Below are positions 1 through 7,099 of a stretch of 9,026 nucleotides of DNA, one piece after another. The number at the start of each line of letters is the position of its first letter. Position 1 is the stretch's first letter. The notes under the pieces were generated by a model. It did no database searches and was not told the DNA's origin. It worked only from the letters and a program-made list of their open reading frames with translations. This stretch comes from DATDMG01 sp036518955 (GTDB lineage Bacteria > Actinomycetota > Actinomycetes > Actinomycetales > Kineosporiaceae), in contig DATDMG010000289.1 in NCBI GenBank assembly GCA_036518955.1, forward strand, positions 1 through 9,026, given 5' to 3'. The position numbers and the translations under genes are program-made.

Positions 1-1
1 G

Positions 2-94
2 CTCGGATACGGCTGGTGGTACGTGACGCCTGACCAGGTCGGCACCGGCTCCGGTCAGACTCTCGTGGATATCGGCCCACTGGCCACCTGCTGA
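2..94 (+). CDS. C-terminal tail of a secreted-protein paralogue of the downstream protease (5' truncated by window)
   Basis: Thirty codons, read from position 2 to a TGA at 92-94, encode the end of a protein whose start lies outside the window. The tail reads GYGWWYVTPDQVGTGSGQ and ends in PLATC. The downstream protease ends in the near-identical GMGWWDVTPDQLGTGANQ and QLATC. This shows directly that the two genes are tandem paralogues, at least over their last 30 residues. Whether the missing part also holds a trypsin-like domain cannot be seen. The final Cys probably takes part in a disulfide outside the cell, by analogy with the neighbour. A strong hairpin follows the stop. Confidence 0.8.
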   Translation, partial: LGYGWWYVTPDQVGTGSGQTLVDIGPLATC

Positions 95-110
95 GCCGCT
101 GAGCCCGGAT

Positions 111-140
111 GTGCTCCGGCTGGCCGGGCCGGCCGAGCAC
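111..140 (+). terminator. Strong GC hairpin after the upstream gene, probable intrinsic terminator
   Basis: GTGCTC at 111-116 pairs with GAGCAC at 135-140. After a one-base bulge (C117), GGCTGG pairs with CCGGCC with one G-T wobble, giving a 12-bp stem around a 5-nt loop. It begins 17 nt after the stop at 94. There is no T-tract, which is common for actinobacterial terminators. An ATG at 109 abuts this hairpin, which argues against it as the start of the next gene. Confidence 0.55.
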
Positions 141-172
141 CAGTCGCGGACGATCCAGCAGTTCCATTCGCC

Positions 173-180
173 GAGGAGGA
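173..180 (+). promoter_or_regulatory. Ribosome binding site that fixes the protease start
   Basis: GAGGAGGA at 173-180 lies 3 nt upstream of the GTG at 184, with its GGAGG core about 4-6 nt away. The alternative in-frame ATG at 109 has no comparable site. This is the main reason for choosing GTG 184. Confidence 0.7.
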
Positions 181-183
181 CCT

Positions 184-1539
184 GTGAGCGCACGAGTGAT
201 AGCGGCCCACGCCGGCGGGCGCCGGCCGGGGTCCCTGACGCGGGCGGCGCGCGGGCACCATCGCCACCGGATCCTCGGCGCGGCGCTGCTCGCCGTGGCC
301 TGCGTGATTCTCTCCCCGGCACAGCGGAGTCAGGCGGTGCTGGACGGGCTTCCGGCCCGGGGCAATGCCGCCCAGGTTCGGCTCTTCGAGAACGGGAACT
401 TCAGGGGTGGCGGAACCCTCGTGGGTCGCAATTGGGTGATCACCGCCGCCCATGTGATCGAAGATTCAGACAACCCCACGGCGTCCTCGTTGAGGTTCGG
501 CGTCATCAACGATCAGGCGGACGATGCCGACAGGACGAATCTTCGGACGATCGACCGGATCGTCCGGCACGGGCAGCTGGACCTGGCGCTGGTGCATTTT
601 TCTGATCCCGTTCCGGATGATACGTGGATTCCACGCCTCGCTGATCAGGGGCCATCCTATCTGCAGCGGGCCGTCATGTATGGCTGGGCCCCCGCGGGTC
701 ATTCATTGAATCGAATCGTCACCCTCGTGCTCAACTCGGCCGCCTCCGCCAACATCAACCTGCTGCGCAGCATGTCATCCGAAGTCGCCGCGAATTTCTC
801 CGGCGATCCCCGTTTCCCGCCGCTGGTGGTGAACGGGGAAGCCGATCCTGGAGACTCGGGAAGCGGGTTGTTCAACGAGAGCAACGCTCTGGTCGGCGTC
901 CTGTACGGCGGTCTGCCCTACCGTCAGGAGAGCACCTCGGGGAGCCTGTACGGGGACACCTACGATGCCGACTACCAGTTCCCGGTCTGGCGGGTTCGGT
1001 CCTGGATCCAGTCCGTCATGAGCGGTGAAGGAACCTCGGGCACCAAGCCGACGACGGGTGGGCCGCCGAGGCGTCGACTGCCCGCGGGGTCCGGCGCCCT
1101 CTCGATGTCGATGCCACCGCAACTGGGCGTCTGCGATCCGGGCCACGCCTCGTGCACGACCCCCGGCCCGCACTTCGTGCCGGCGGCGGTCCTCGGCTCC
1201 GGCAACTATCGCGGCACCGCGTTGGCCCGGTGCGCGTCAGCACCCGGGAACGGCTGCTCCTTCGACGGCACCCGCTATGCGGCCGGTGGAATCGCCCGGA
1301 TGCGGCTGGGGCCGTCGTCCGGAGCCCCGGGACCGCGTGGCGTCGTGGTGTGGTGCACCACCACCACCGTCTTTCCGGGGGACGGCGATCCGGCCCGGCA
1401 CGTCCTGCGGATCAGTTTCACCAACGCCGACGACGTTCAGGGCCCGGTCGGCATGGGGTGGTGGGACGTGACGCCCGACCAGCTCGGGACCGGCGCCAAC
1501 CAGAGCCCGGTCGATACCGGCCAGTTGGCCACCTGCTGA
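184..1539 (+). CDS. Secreted trypsin-like (S1 family) serine protease with Cys-rich C-terminal domain
   Basis: Predicted extracellular serine endopeptidase of 451 aa from GTG 184. The N-terminus has an Arg-rich segment, a hydrophobic core (about residues 30-44) and a likely signal peptidase site after SQA (residue 51). The chymotrypsin-fold triad is visible: His90 in VITAAHVIED, Asp133 in LDLALVHF, and Ser225 in DPGDSGSGLF. The catalytic domain ends near residue 278. A Gly/Pro/Arg-rich linker follows, then a domain of about 140 residues with six cysteines, the first at 317 and the last at the C-terminus. These are enough for three disulfides, consistent with export. I do not recognise this domain. 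Its end matches the tail encoded at 2-94, so it is shared by the tandem paralogue and may be a binding or anchoring module (inference). The natural substrate is unknown. The start is set by the ribosome site at 173-180; ATG 109 is rejected. Confidence 0.85.
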   Translation: MSARVIAAHAGGRRPGSLTRAARGHHRHRILGAALLAVACVILSPAQRSQAVLDGLPARGNAAQVRLFENGNFRGGGTLVGRNWVITAAHVIEDSDNPTASSLRFGVINDQADDADRTNLRTIDRIVRHGQLDLALVHFSDPVPDDTWIPRLADQGPSYLQRAVMYGWAPAGHSLNRIVTLVLNSAASANINLLRSMSSEVAANFSGDPRFPPLVVNGEADPGDSGSGLFNESNALVGVLYGGLPYRQESTSGSLYGDTYDADYQFPVWRVRSWIQSVMSGEGTSGTKPTTGGPPRRRLPAGSGALSMSMPPQLGVCDPGHASCTTPGPHFVPAAVLGSGNYRGTALARCASAPGNGCSFDGTRYAAGGIARMRLGPSSGAPGPRGVVVWCTTTTVFPGDGDPARHVLRISFTNADDVQGPVGMGWWDVTPDQLGTGANQSPVDTGQLATC

Positions 1540-1645
1540 CGACGGCCCCGGAACGGCCCCTCGGTCGGGACCGGGTGGACCTGTCGTTCGCACTGGTGTT
1601 CGAGGGGCTGGTCACGGCTGTGGTCACGGCGCGCCGGAGGGAGGG

Positions 1646-1674
1646 GTGCCCGAGGTCGAGGAACCTCGGCGCAC
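1646..1674. terminator. Hairpin between convergent genes, probable bidirectional terminator
   Basis: GTGC-CCGAGGT (1646-1656) pairs with ACCTCGG-C-GCAC (1663-1674), giving 11 bp with a single-base bulge and a 6-nt loop CGAGGA. It lies between the protease stop (1539) and the stop of the minus-strand membrane gene (1709), 34 nt past the latter, so it could terminate both. No T-tract is present. The rest of 1540-1708 shows no gene. Confidence 0.5.
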
Positions 1675-1708
1675 CGCTCCGGTCGAGTCTGGGACGCCGT
1701 CGTTGGTG

Positions 1709-2554
1709 TCAGTGCTGGGTTCGGGCGGCGCGTGGGCTTCTCAGGACGAGCACGGAGCAGATGGCAGCGAGGAGGACGCCGGAGGCGGCGTAGCGGTCCA
1801 GGGCGAGGCCGCCGTTGGCGATGGGCTTGTCGAGGAAGTCTCCGACAACGGCCCCGAGCGGGCGGGTGAGGACGAAGGCGAACCAGAACAGTGCGGTGTG
1901 GGAGACCCCGCTCCATCGGTACAGGGCTGCGATGCCGCCCAGGAGAACGGCGAAGAGGAGGGCTCCTCCGGTGTACTCCAGGCCGATGGTGTCTGCCGTC
2001 CAGTCTCCCACGGCGGTACCGAGGGTCTGGGAGAACATGATGGTGAGCCAGTAGAACGCTTCCGAGCGGGGGGTGCGGACGCTGCCGATGGCGATCGACC
2101 CGGTGGCGTGGTACCAGAGCCCGAACGAGGCGACCAGGCCAGCGGTCAGGATGAGGGTGCCGCCCAGGTAGCCGACGCCGAGCGAGCGGTCGACGAAATC
2201 AGCGATGGTCGTGCCCACCGTGGTGGTGGCGATGATGGTGAACCAGTAGAGCCACTTATTGAAAGCCGTGGCGCGGATCTGCAGGGCGACGGCCCCGATG
2301 AACAAGACGGCGAAGATTCCGGTGCTCGTCAGGTAGCCGAGGCCCATCGACATCGACAACGAGTCCCCGCCGGTCTCGCCCAGCGTCGTGGCCAGAACCT
2401 TCACCGCCCAGAATGCGAGAGTGACCGCTGGGACCTTCGATACGATCAGGTCCCGGGCCTGTTCTCGGTGGTACGCGTGAGGTTGTGCCGGTTCAGCCGG
2501 TGAGGGCCATTCGGGCGCGGGGTGCGCGTCCGCCAGCGGTTCAGGTTGGTACAT
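1709..2554 (-). CDS. Four-repeat integral membrane protein, COG4705-like
   Basis: The 281-aa product starts at ATG 2554, chosen because GAGAGGAG sits 5 nt upstream; an in-frame ATG at 2590 lacks such a site. After a Pro-rich cytoplasmic-looking N-terminus (residues 1-35), four homologous units follow, beginning with FW or YW at residues 48, 103, 168 and 223. Each is followed 5-16 residues later by a T/P-L/V-G-x4-D signature: LGETGGD at 58-64, VGTTIAD at 113-119, LGTAVGD at 178-184 and LGAVVGD at 233-239. Each unit has about two hydrophobic segments, giving roughly eight membrane helices. The repeated Gly and Asp lie inside the hydrophobic units, as in ion-coupled carriers, but transport is inference. 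The family resembles COG4705, uncharacterised membrane-anchored proteins. It stands alone, convergent with the protease, and the IS110 element begins about 108 bp upstream of its start, so its promoter region may be truncated or altered. Confidence 0.82.
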   Translation of the reverse strand: MYQPEPLADAHPAPEWPSPAEPAQPHAYHREQARDLIVSKVPAVTLAFWAVKVLATTLGETGGDSLSMSMGLGYLTSTGIFAVLFIGAVALQIRATAFNKWLYWFTIIATTTVGTTIADFVDRSLGVGYLGGTLILTAGLVASFGLWYHATGSIAIGSVRTPRSEAFYWLTIMFSQTLGTAVGDWTADTIGLEYTGGALLFAVLLGGIAALYRWSGVSHTALFWFAFVLTRPLGAVVGDFLDKPIANGGLALDRYAASGVLLAAICSVLVLRSPRAARTQH

Positions 2555-2559
2555 GCATG

Positions 2560-2567
2560 CTCCTCTC
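2560..2567 (-). promoter_or_regulatory. Ribosome binding site of the membrane protein gene
   Basis: On the minus strand GAGAGGAG ends 5 nt before the ATG at 2554. It decides between this start and the in-frame ATG at 2590, which would add 12 residues and place the ribosome site inside the coding region. Confidence 0.65.
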
Positions 2568-2669
2568 ACGGTGGATCTTTTGGTGCCCACGCGTCTCCGG
2601 GGCGCGGCTGGGGCCCAGAGCTTAACCCTGCCGATGCGCGGTATGGAGGCAGTCCACTGGGATCAAGTC

Positions 2670-2850
2670 AGTCACCCCGACCCTGGGGGACGCCACGAGG
2701 CGTGAAAATGGGGTCGGGTTGCCCGCCGACGCCGGTTCGCCCCTTGGGAGATCGAGTCCGTAAGTCAGTCTGGCGCCGGGGCCCCGACCTGAAGGGTCAC
2801 ACTCTGTTGCTTCGAGCACGACGGTCAGAATTTCGGTTTCCGACCGAGGC
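2670..2850 (+). ncRNA. Candidate IS110 bridge RNA region
   Basis: This stretch between the IS left end and the transposase start has no plausible gene but several stems. CCCGACCC (2676-2683) pairs perfectly with GGGTCGGG (2711-2718). Inside lies a hairpin ACGCC/GGCGT (2690-2694 with 2699-2703, loop ACGA), leaving an internal loop TGGGGG on the left and GAAAATG on the right. Downstream are a perfect 10-bp palindrome CGGGGCCCCG (2777-2786) and a hairpin TCGGT/ACCGA (2833-2847). A stem with an internal loop capped by a small hairpin is the shape of the guide loops of IS110 bridge RNAs (known family feature). The right loop strand is the reverse complement of CATTTTC at 8585-8591. The RNA itself, its ends and its guides are inferred. 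Confidence 0.4.
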
Positions 2851-2908
2851 CCCCGGGCAGCCCGCTGATGTCGGCGACAGGGCAGGAAGGCGGACGGGGT
2901 TGGACAGG

Positions 2909-3238
2909 GTGCAGGAGATCCCTGACGAGGAGCACGAGCAGATCCTCGAACGGGTCTGCGCGATCGATGTGGCCAAGGCGTCGGGCATGGTGTGTACCCG
3001 GTTGCCACGCGAGAGCGGGAAGGGCCGGCTCAGCCGGGTGTGGACCGTGCCGGCGACGACCCGGGCAGTGATCGAACTGGCTGCCGCGCTGGTCGCGTTG
3101 GGGATCGAGAAGGTCACCGTGGAGTCCACCAGCGACTACTGGCGGATGTGGTTCTACCTGCTCGAGGCGGCCGGTCTGGATGTGCAGTTGGTCAATGCGC
3201 GGGACGTGAAGAACGTCCCCGGCCGGCCGAAGACCGAC
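2909..3238 (+). pseudogene. IS110-family transposase, N-terminal part (RuvC-like DEDD domain), split by insertion
   Basis: From GTG 2909 this encodes 110 residues of an IS110 transposase (DEDD_Tnp_IS110 domain). Visible are CAIDVAKASG with the first acidic residue D20, VTVESTSDYW with E72, and NVPGRPKTD with D110. The family motif KTDxLDA needs one more Asp three residues later, which now lies 4.3 kb away at 7517-7519. A TTG at 2900 with AGGAAGG about 10 nt upstream is an equally possible start, adding three residues. The frame stays open into the inserted element to a stop at 3620-3622, giving a 237-aa chimera whose last 127 residues are an out-of-frame reading of the recombinase gene. That chimera lacks the fourth acidic residue and the serine domain, so no transposase activity is expected. 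Confidence 0.85.
3233..3238 (+). other. Left junction core of the inserted element (target core)
   Basis: ACCGAC is the last IS110-derived hexamer before non-IS sequence and forms the Thr-Asp codons of KTD. The matching right-junction hexamer is GAAGAC (7505-7510). The two share only the final GAC plus one position. In Tn554-type insertion, a 6-nt core at each junction may differ because one copy comes from the donor site (known for Tn554). Exact core limits are uncertain by several bases. Confidence 0.45.
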
Positions 3239-3245
3239 CAGTTAA

Positions 3246-3253
3246 CCGAACTA
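3246..3253 (+). repeat. Left terminal inverted repeat CCGAACTA of the inserted element
   Basis: CCGAACTA occurs here and as its exact reverse complement TAGTTCGG at 7496-7503 by the other junction. The core CCGAAC appears again inverted at 3270-3275 (GTTCGG), 18 nt inward from the first. This suggests paired recombinase arm sites at the left end. Assignment as recombinase binding sites is inference from position. Confidence 0.6.
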
Positions 3254-3314
3254 TGGCCCAGGAGGGTGCGTTCGGTGCGACGAGGGGCAGTGGCAGGAGC
3301 TACGGTCTGCCGCC

Positions 3315-4580
3315 GTGATCGCTGGAGAGGATGGGGGCCGGGATCTGTCCCGGCTGGTGGTGGCCGGGTGCGGGTCGCTGGTCCGTACGGAGGATCTGTT
3401 CCAGCCGTACCGGCTGGTGGACGCGGCCGGGGTGGTGGTCGTCCCAGCCGAGACGTACCTGCGGGAGCTGGCCGTGTGCGGGCGGCCGGCTGCGACGCAG
3501 CGGTCGTATGGGATGGATCTACTTCGCTGGTTCCGGTTCTTGTGGACGGTGCGGGTGGGTTGGGATCAGGCAACCCGCGCAGAGGCACGGGACTTTTGCT
3601 CGTGGATCCAGTCGGCCGATAAGCCGGCGCGCCCGCACTGGCGGTATCCCGAGGGTGGTGCCCCGGGTGAGCAGGCGGGCACGTTGCCGGGGACGCCGAA
3701 CGCGGTGACCGGCAAGCCATCGCCCGGCCGCAGGTATGCGACCTCGACGGTGCTGCACTGCGAGAGCGTGCTGCGCGGCTTCTACGACTTCCATCTCGAG
3801 GCCGGCAGCGGCCCGATGGTCAACCCGTTCCCGCTGGCCCGCCATGGCGGGCGGCAGGCCCGGCATCGCAGTCCGATGGAACCGGCGCCGGCCGGGCGCA
3901 CCGGCCGGTATCGGCCCCGGTTGCCGGTGCGGGCGCCCCGGCAGATCCCCGACCAGCGGTTCGATGAGCTGTTCGCCCAGCTGGGAAGTGACCGGGACCG
4001 TGCTCTGATCGCGTTCTGGGTGTCGACCGGTGCCCGGGCGGCGGAACTCTTGGGCGCCACGACCGGTGACGCCGACCCGGGCCAACAGTTGATCACGGTG
4101 GTGCGCAAAGGGACCCGCGCGTTGCAGCCGCTGCCGGCCTCTCCGGACGCGTTCGTGTGGTTGCGGTTGTATCAGGCGCAGATGCACGAGCTGGTGCCGG
4201 CCGGGCGGGATCAGCCGTTGTGGTGGACACTGCGTCGCCCGTTCCGGGCGTTGTCCTATGACGCCGCGCGGGCGATGTTCGATCGGGCGAACGCCGTCCT
4301 GGGGGCGAACTGGACCCTGCACGACCTGCGGCACAGCGCGGCGTATCGGATGGCTCGTGACCCGGGGATGCCGTTGACCGACGTGCAATGGGTACTCGGG
4401 CACGCCCACCTGTCGACCACGCAGCGGTATCTCACCCCGCTGACCAGCGACGTGATCGCCGACGTGCTGGCCTTCCACGAACGCCGGCAGCAGGACGGAC
4501 GCGACGCTGCCCGAGGGCCGTCCGCGCCGGGGTATCGCCCGGAGAGCTTGGACACCTTGTTCGGCGAGGGGGCGTGGTGA
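3315..4580 (+). CDS. tnpA: Tyrosine recombinase, TnpA-like, first transposition protein
   Basis: A 421-aa site-specific DNA recombinase that cuts and rejoins strands through a 3'-phosphotyrosine. Residues about 40-170 form the helical core-binding region (YLRELAVCGRPAATQRSY is typical). Residues about 210-390 are the catalytic domain. All active-site residues are present: Arg241 in STGARAAELLG, Lys265 in VVRKGTR, His336 and Arg339 in LHDLRHS, His363 in LGHAHLSTTQ, and nucleophile Tyr372 in RYLTP. GTG 3315 is chosen as the first in-frame start. The nearest purine-rich site, AGGAG, is about 15 nt upstream, so a slightly later GTG is possible. The stop overlaps the next start by 4 nt, implying translational coupling. 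No promoter is recognised in 3254-3314, and transcription may also enter from the IS110 side. By analogy with Tn554, it acts with the second recombinase on the element ends. Confidence 0.88.
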   Translation: MIAGEDGGRDLSRLVVAGCGSLVRTEDLFQPYRLVDAAGVVVVPAETYLRELAVCGRPAATQRSYGMDLLRWFRFLWTVRVGWDQATRAEARDFCSWIQSADKPARPHWRYPEGGAPGEQAGTLPGTPNAVTGKPSPGRRYATSTVLHCESVLRGFYDFHLEAGSGPMVNPFPLARHGGRQARHRSPMEPAPAGRTGRYRPRLPVRAPRQIPDQRFDELFAQLGSDRDRALIAFWVSTGARAAELLGATTGDADPGQQLITVVRKGTRALQPLPASPDAFVWLRLYQAQMHELVPAGRDQPLWWTLRRPFRALSYDAARAMFDRANAVLGANWTLHDLRHSAAYRMARDPGMPLTDVQWVLGHAHLSTTQRYLTPLTSDVIADVLAFHERRQQDGRDAARGPSAPGYRPESLDTLFGEGAW

Positions 4581-7099
4581 GCACGGCGGACGAGGCGACC
4601 ACGACGCCGACCTTGACTCCGGCGGTGGACTCGGGTGCCGCCGCGACGACAGCCGATGCCGGCGGGCAGACGGGGGCGCGCCTGGCGGCACGGTTCCCGC
4701 CACGGCCGGTGGCGATCTCTTGGCCGGCGACCCAGGCATCGCGCACGCAGGTCCTGGCCCGGTTGCTGGCACCCCCGTTCGCGTTGGACAACCCGCTCAG
4801 CCAGCGCACCCGTAGGATGGGGTTGCTGAGCATCATCAGCTGGCTACAGGCCCAGCCGGGCGCCACCTGGCAGGAACGATGGCTGGCCAGCGGCGCGGAA
4901 GCCACCCCTGACTGGCGTGACCTGCTCAACCGCAGTGATCCCCGCATGCCGGGTGACGTCCGGCCGCCGCACTTGAGTCCGGGGCTGCTGGTGCTGATCT
5001 GCGGTGACGTGATCCGACCAGGCCTGTCCTGGCTGGCCCGGTTCGCCCCGGCCCGGCGCGGGCTGGCCGAGGAACTGGCCCGCACCCGCGACAGCGCGAC
5101 GTTCGCCGACCTGAAGGCCGCCTGCAGGCAAGCCGGCACGGCAACCCAGACCGAGCAGACCGCCTTGACCCGGATCGGGATGATCCTCGCCGCCAAGGGC
5201 GGCGTGGTCGCCGACCTCACCGTCGGGGACTGCCTGGAATTGATCGAGATCAGCGACCGGGCCGGCGTGGTGGTGCACGGCGGGGTGCACAACCCGCTGT
5301 TCTACCAACTGCTGCGCAGCCTGGGCGTCCTGGAGCCGGACGCGCCCGCGGCGCTGCGCATGTTCACCGGCACCGGCCGACCCACCTGCGCCCAGCTGAT
5401 CGACCGCTACCGGATCGCCTGCCGGCCGGTGCGAGACGTCTTGGTCGACTACCTGATCGAACGACAACTGGTCTGCGACTTCTCCTCCCTCCAGCACCTG
5501 GCCTACCTGCTGGGCAAGCTGTTCTGGGCCGACCTGGAGGCCCACCATCCCGGCATCGACACTCTGAAGCTGCCCCGGCAGGTGGCCGCCGCCTGGAAGC
5601 AACGCGTGATGACCAAGACCCGCACCATCCGCGGGTCCGACGGCCGGGAGGTCACCGTCACCTCCGCCCGACTGGACGGGCGCAGCGTGCTGACCGCGGT
5701 GCGCGCGTTCTACCTCGACATCGCTGAATGGGCCGACGACGACCCCCGGTGGGTCCCCTGGGCGGTGCGCTGCCCGATCAGCGCCAGCGAAGCGTCCCAC
5801 AAGAAGGACCGCGCGCATCGCAAGTCCCGCACCGACCAGCGCACCCGGGAACGGCTGCCGGTCCTGCCGGCCCTGATCGCCTTCGTCGAAACCCAACGCA
5901 CCGCCACCGCCGACCTGCTGCGCGTCGCGTCGGCCGCAACCCCCGGGCAGACCTTCACCGCCGCGGGCCAGACCCTGCGCCGACCGGTGATGAAGACCAA
6001 GACCACCGGCCGGATCTGGGCCGAAGACCCCGACACCGGCCGCCGCCGCGACCTGACCTTCGAGGAACACCGCGGATTCTGGACCTGGGCGATGGTGCAA
6101 GTCCTTCGGCTGACGGGCATCCGGATCGAGGAACTCACCGAACTGTCCCACCACAGCCTGATCCAGTACCGGCTGCCGAGCACCGGCGAGCTGGTCCCTT
6201 TGTTGCAGATCGCCCCGTCCAAGACCGACGCCGAACGTCTCCTGGTGATCTCGCCCGAATTGGCAGACGTCCTGTCGGCCATCGTCGCCCGTGTCCGCGG
6301 CGGCGAACCGACCGTGCCGTTGGTGGTGGCCTACGACCCTCTGGAACGGGTCTACAACCCGCCGATGCCGCTGCTGTTCCAGTGGCGCTGCCGCCTGGAG
6401 AACCGGCCAGTCGCCCAGACCGCGCTGCGCGCCTACCTCGACCACGCCCTGGGCGAGATCGGCGTCAAGGACGCAGCGGGGAAGCTGACCCGCTACACCT
6501 TCCACGACTTCCGGAGGATCTTCATCACCGACGCGGTCATGCACGGGATGCCGCCACACATCGCCCAACTGGTGGCCGGACATCGGGACATCAACACCAC
6601 GATGGGCTACAAGGCGGTCTATCCCGAGGAGGTCATCAACGGGCACCGGGCCTTCATCGCCCGCCGCCGGGCCCTGCGCCCCGGCGAGGAATACCGCACC
6701 CCTACCGACGCCGAATGGGACGCGTTCCTGGGCCACTTCGAACACCGCAAGGTCGCCCTCGGTGACTGCGGCCGTTCCTACGACACCCCCTGCATCCACG
6801 AGCACAGCTGCCTACGATGCCCGCTGCTGCGCCCTGACCCCGCCCAGCACGCCAGGCTGCTGGCCATCTGCGACAACCTGACCGCCCGGATCACCGAAGC
6901 CGAACAGCACCACTGGCTCGGCGAAGCCGAGGGGCTCAAGGTCAGTCTGGTCGGAGCCCGCGCCAAGCTCGCACAGATGGATCAGATCACCGCCCACCGC
7001 CGCGGACGCACCACCCTGGGCATGCCCAGCTTCCCCGACGTGGCAGCCCGCACCGTCACCACCCCCGCCACCCTGACAGCCGGCGAGGGCACCCCATGA
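4577..7099 (+). CDS. tnpB: Large tyrosine recombinase, TnpB-like, with long N-terminus and C-terminal Cys/His cluster
   Basis: The 840-aa partner recombinase starts at GTG 4577, which overlaps the TGA of tnpA (GTGA) and follows GAGGGGG. An upstream in-frame ATG at 4388 lies within tnpA and is rejected. Residues 1-45 are Ala/Thr-rich and look disordered. Residues about 50-480 are a long DNA-binding or interaction region. The catalytic domain has Arg516 in TGIRIEEL, Lys549 in PSKTDAERLL, His643 and Arg646 in FHDFRRIF, His669 in AGHRDINTTMGY, and Tyr678. After the tyrosine comes an extension of about 160 aa with C731, C739, H741, H743, C745 and C748, spaced like a zinc-binding knot. A helical segment follows (about 755-815). 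At 840 aa it is about 200 residues longer than Tn554 TnpB. The stop overlaps the next ATG by 4 nt. The zinc role is inferred from spacing. Confidence 0.88.
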   Translation: MSTADEATTTPTLTPAVDSGAAATTADAGGQTGARLAARFPPRPVAISWPATQASRTQVLARLLAPPFALDNPLSQRTRRMGLLSIISWLQAQPGATWQERWLASGAEATPDWRDLLNRSDPRMPGDVRPPHLSPGLLVLICGDVIRPGLSWLARFAPARRGLAEELARTRDSATFADLKAACRQAGTATQTEQTALTRIGMILAAKGGVVADLTVGDCLELIEISDRAGVVVHGGVHNPLFYQLLRSLGVLEPDAPAALRMFTGTGRPTCAQLIDRYRIACRPVRDVLVDYLIERQLVCDFSSLQHLAYLLGKLFWADLEAHHPGIDTLKLPRQVAAAWKQRVMTKTRTIRGSDGREVTVTSARLDGRSVLTAVRAFYLDIAEWADDDPRWVPWAVRCPISASEASHKKDRAHRKSRTDQRTRERLPVLPALIAFVETQRTATADLLRVASAATPGQTFTAAGQTLRRPVMKTKTTGRIWAEDPDTGRRRDLTFEEHRGFWTWAMVQVLRLTGIRIEELTELSHHSLIQYRLPSTGELVPLLQIAPSKTDAERLLVISPELADVLSAIVARVRGGEPTVPLVVAYDPLERVYNPPMPLLFQWRCRLENRPVAQTALRAYLDHALGEIGVKDAAGKLTRYTFHDFRRIFITDAVMHGMPPHIAQLVAGHRDINTTMGYKAVYPEEVINGHRAFIARRRALRPGEEYRTPTDAEWDAFLGHFEHRKVALGDCGRSYDTPCIHEHSCLRCPLLRPDPAQHARLLAICDNLTARITEAEQHHWLGEAEGLKVSLVGARAKLAQMDQITAHRRGRTTLGMPSFPDVAARTVTTPATLTAGEGTP

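Noticed and set aside
109..183. Upstream ATG start for the protease
   Set aside because: It abuts the terminator-like hairpin at 111-140 and has no ribosome site. GTG 184 has GAGGAGGA directly upstream and gives a normal signal peptide.
1646..2503. 285-aa open frame on the plus strand
   Set aside because: It is antisense to the four-repeat membrane protein. The acidic Gly/Glu-rich sequence has no hydrophobic pattern or motif, so it is a shadow.
2522..2908. N-terminal extension of the IS110 transposase frame back to 2522
   Set aside because: The extra residues lack any IS110 similarity and overlap both the 5' end of the membrane gene and the structured noncoding region. Family proteins begin near the EIPDEEHEQ segment.
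4844..6805. 653-aa open frame on the minus strand
   Set aside because: It lies antisense to the large recombinase. The composition is Gly/Val/Gln-rich with no domain, as expected for a GC-rich shadow frame, and the plus strand carries all catalytic motifs.
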